Below, piece by piece: positions 63,991 to 64,000 of a stretch of 64,000 bases of DNA. A program made the position numbers and the translations under genes. Numbering within the stretch: position 1 is the first letter of the stretch; every line of letters begins with the position of its first letter. The DNA comes from an uncultured Lactobacillaceae bacterium (lineage in GTDB: Bacteria > Bacillota > Bacilli > Lactobacillales > Lactobacillaceae), in assembly GCA_945273735.1 (NCBI GenBank), contig CALYPJ010000003.1, positions 47,359-111,358 of the forward strand, read 5' to 3'. The notes below the pieces were generated by a model. The model had not been told where the DNA came from. It made no database searches and worked only from the letters and a program-made list of their open reading frames with translations.

Positions 63991-64000
63991 TGCATAATAA

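Noticed and set aside
1..64000. CRISPR arrays, insertion sequences, prophage or integration genes
   Set aside because: No regularly spaced repeats, transposases, integrases or phage structural genes were found in reading both strands.

Overview
The window is AT-rich (about one third G+C by eye) chromosomal DNA from a low-GC Gram-positive bacterium, almost certainly a member of the Lactobacillaceae. Evidence: acetolactate synthase/decarboxylase (acetoin pathway), class II GalT, C69 dipeptidase, PepF, MurE, a SLAP-type cell-wall domain, a WxL-type surface protein relic, an Mga-like regulator, and the prmA-(rsmE)-relA-dtd order typical of lactobacilli. I cannot name the species. Several recognisable genes are broken by stops and frameshifts, which suggests ongoing reductive decay as in host-adapted lactobacilli.

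Layout. 0-12.5 kb: nucleoside hydrolase, tyrosine phosphatase, a decayed surface adhesin, galK-galT, an APC permease with a class C26 glutamine-amidotransferase-like hydrolase, an LCP wall-polymer ligase, and alsS-alsD. 12.5-18.1 kb: a decayed alpha/beta hydrolase, then two tandem TrpX-like substrate-binding lipoproteins followed by one permease and one ATPase. Each binding-protein gene has its own, nearly duplicate leader: promoter, a 21-codon leader peptide rich in Tyr/Phe codons, stacked alternative hairpins and a terminator. This is the strongest candidate for an undescribed regulatory system. 18.5-32.2 kb: transaldolase-like enzyme, PEP carboxylase, a GT2 glycosyltransferase with a polytopic partner, proline iminopeptidase, a small alarmone synthetase, a C69 dipeptidase and a two-gene ABC transporter. 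32.2-45.8 kb: GNAT enzyme, MurE with a racemase and a membrane-anchored hydrolase, a CBS-domain membrane protein, a CAP/SLAP surface protein, UspA, Ogt, PepF, an Mga-like regulator, DeoD and signal peptidase I. 46-52.4 kb: NatAB-like ABC exporter, split ThrE exporter, a structured RNA of about 146 nt with its own promoter and terminator, and a three-gene membrane/zinc-ribbon operon of unknown function. 52.4-59.9 kb: tRNA-Thr, trpS, prmA, an rsmE pseudogene, relA, dtd, a HAD hydrolase and an SH3b-amidase.

59.9-64 kb is accessory-like and degraded: a wrecked serine hydrolase, then a 47-residue peptide gene directly upstream of an intact MATE exporter, a frame-broken downstream gene, and relics of Rgg-like and MerR-like regulators on the opposite strand. 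The peptide/MATE pair looks like what is left of a peptide-production or signalling cassette; no modifying enzyme could be recognised.

Working together: the peptidases, aromatic-type ABC transporter and APC permease point to peptide and amino-acid scavenging. RelA and the small synthetase give two alarmone sources. LCP, MurE, amidase, CAP/SLAP protein and GT2 module concern the wall. Ppc and the als genes sit around pyruvate/PEP metabolism.
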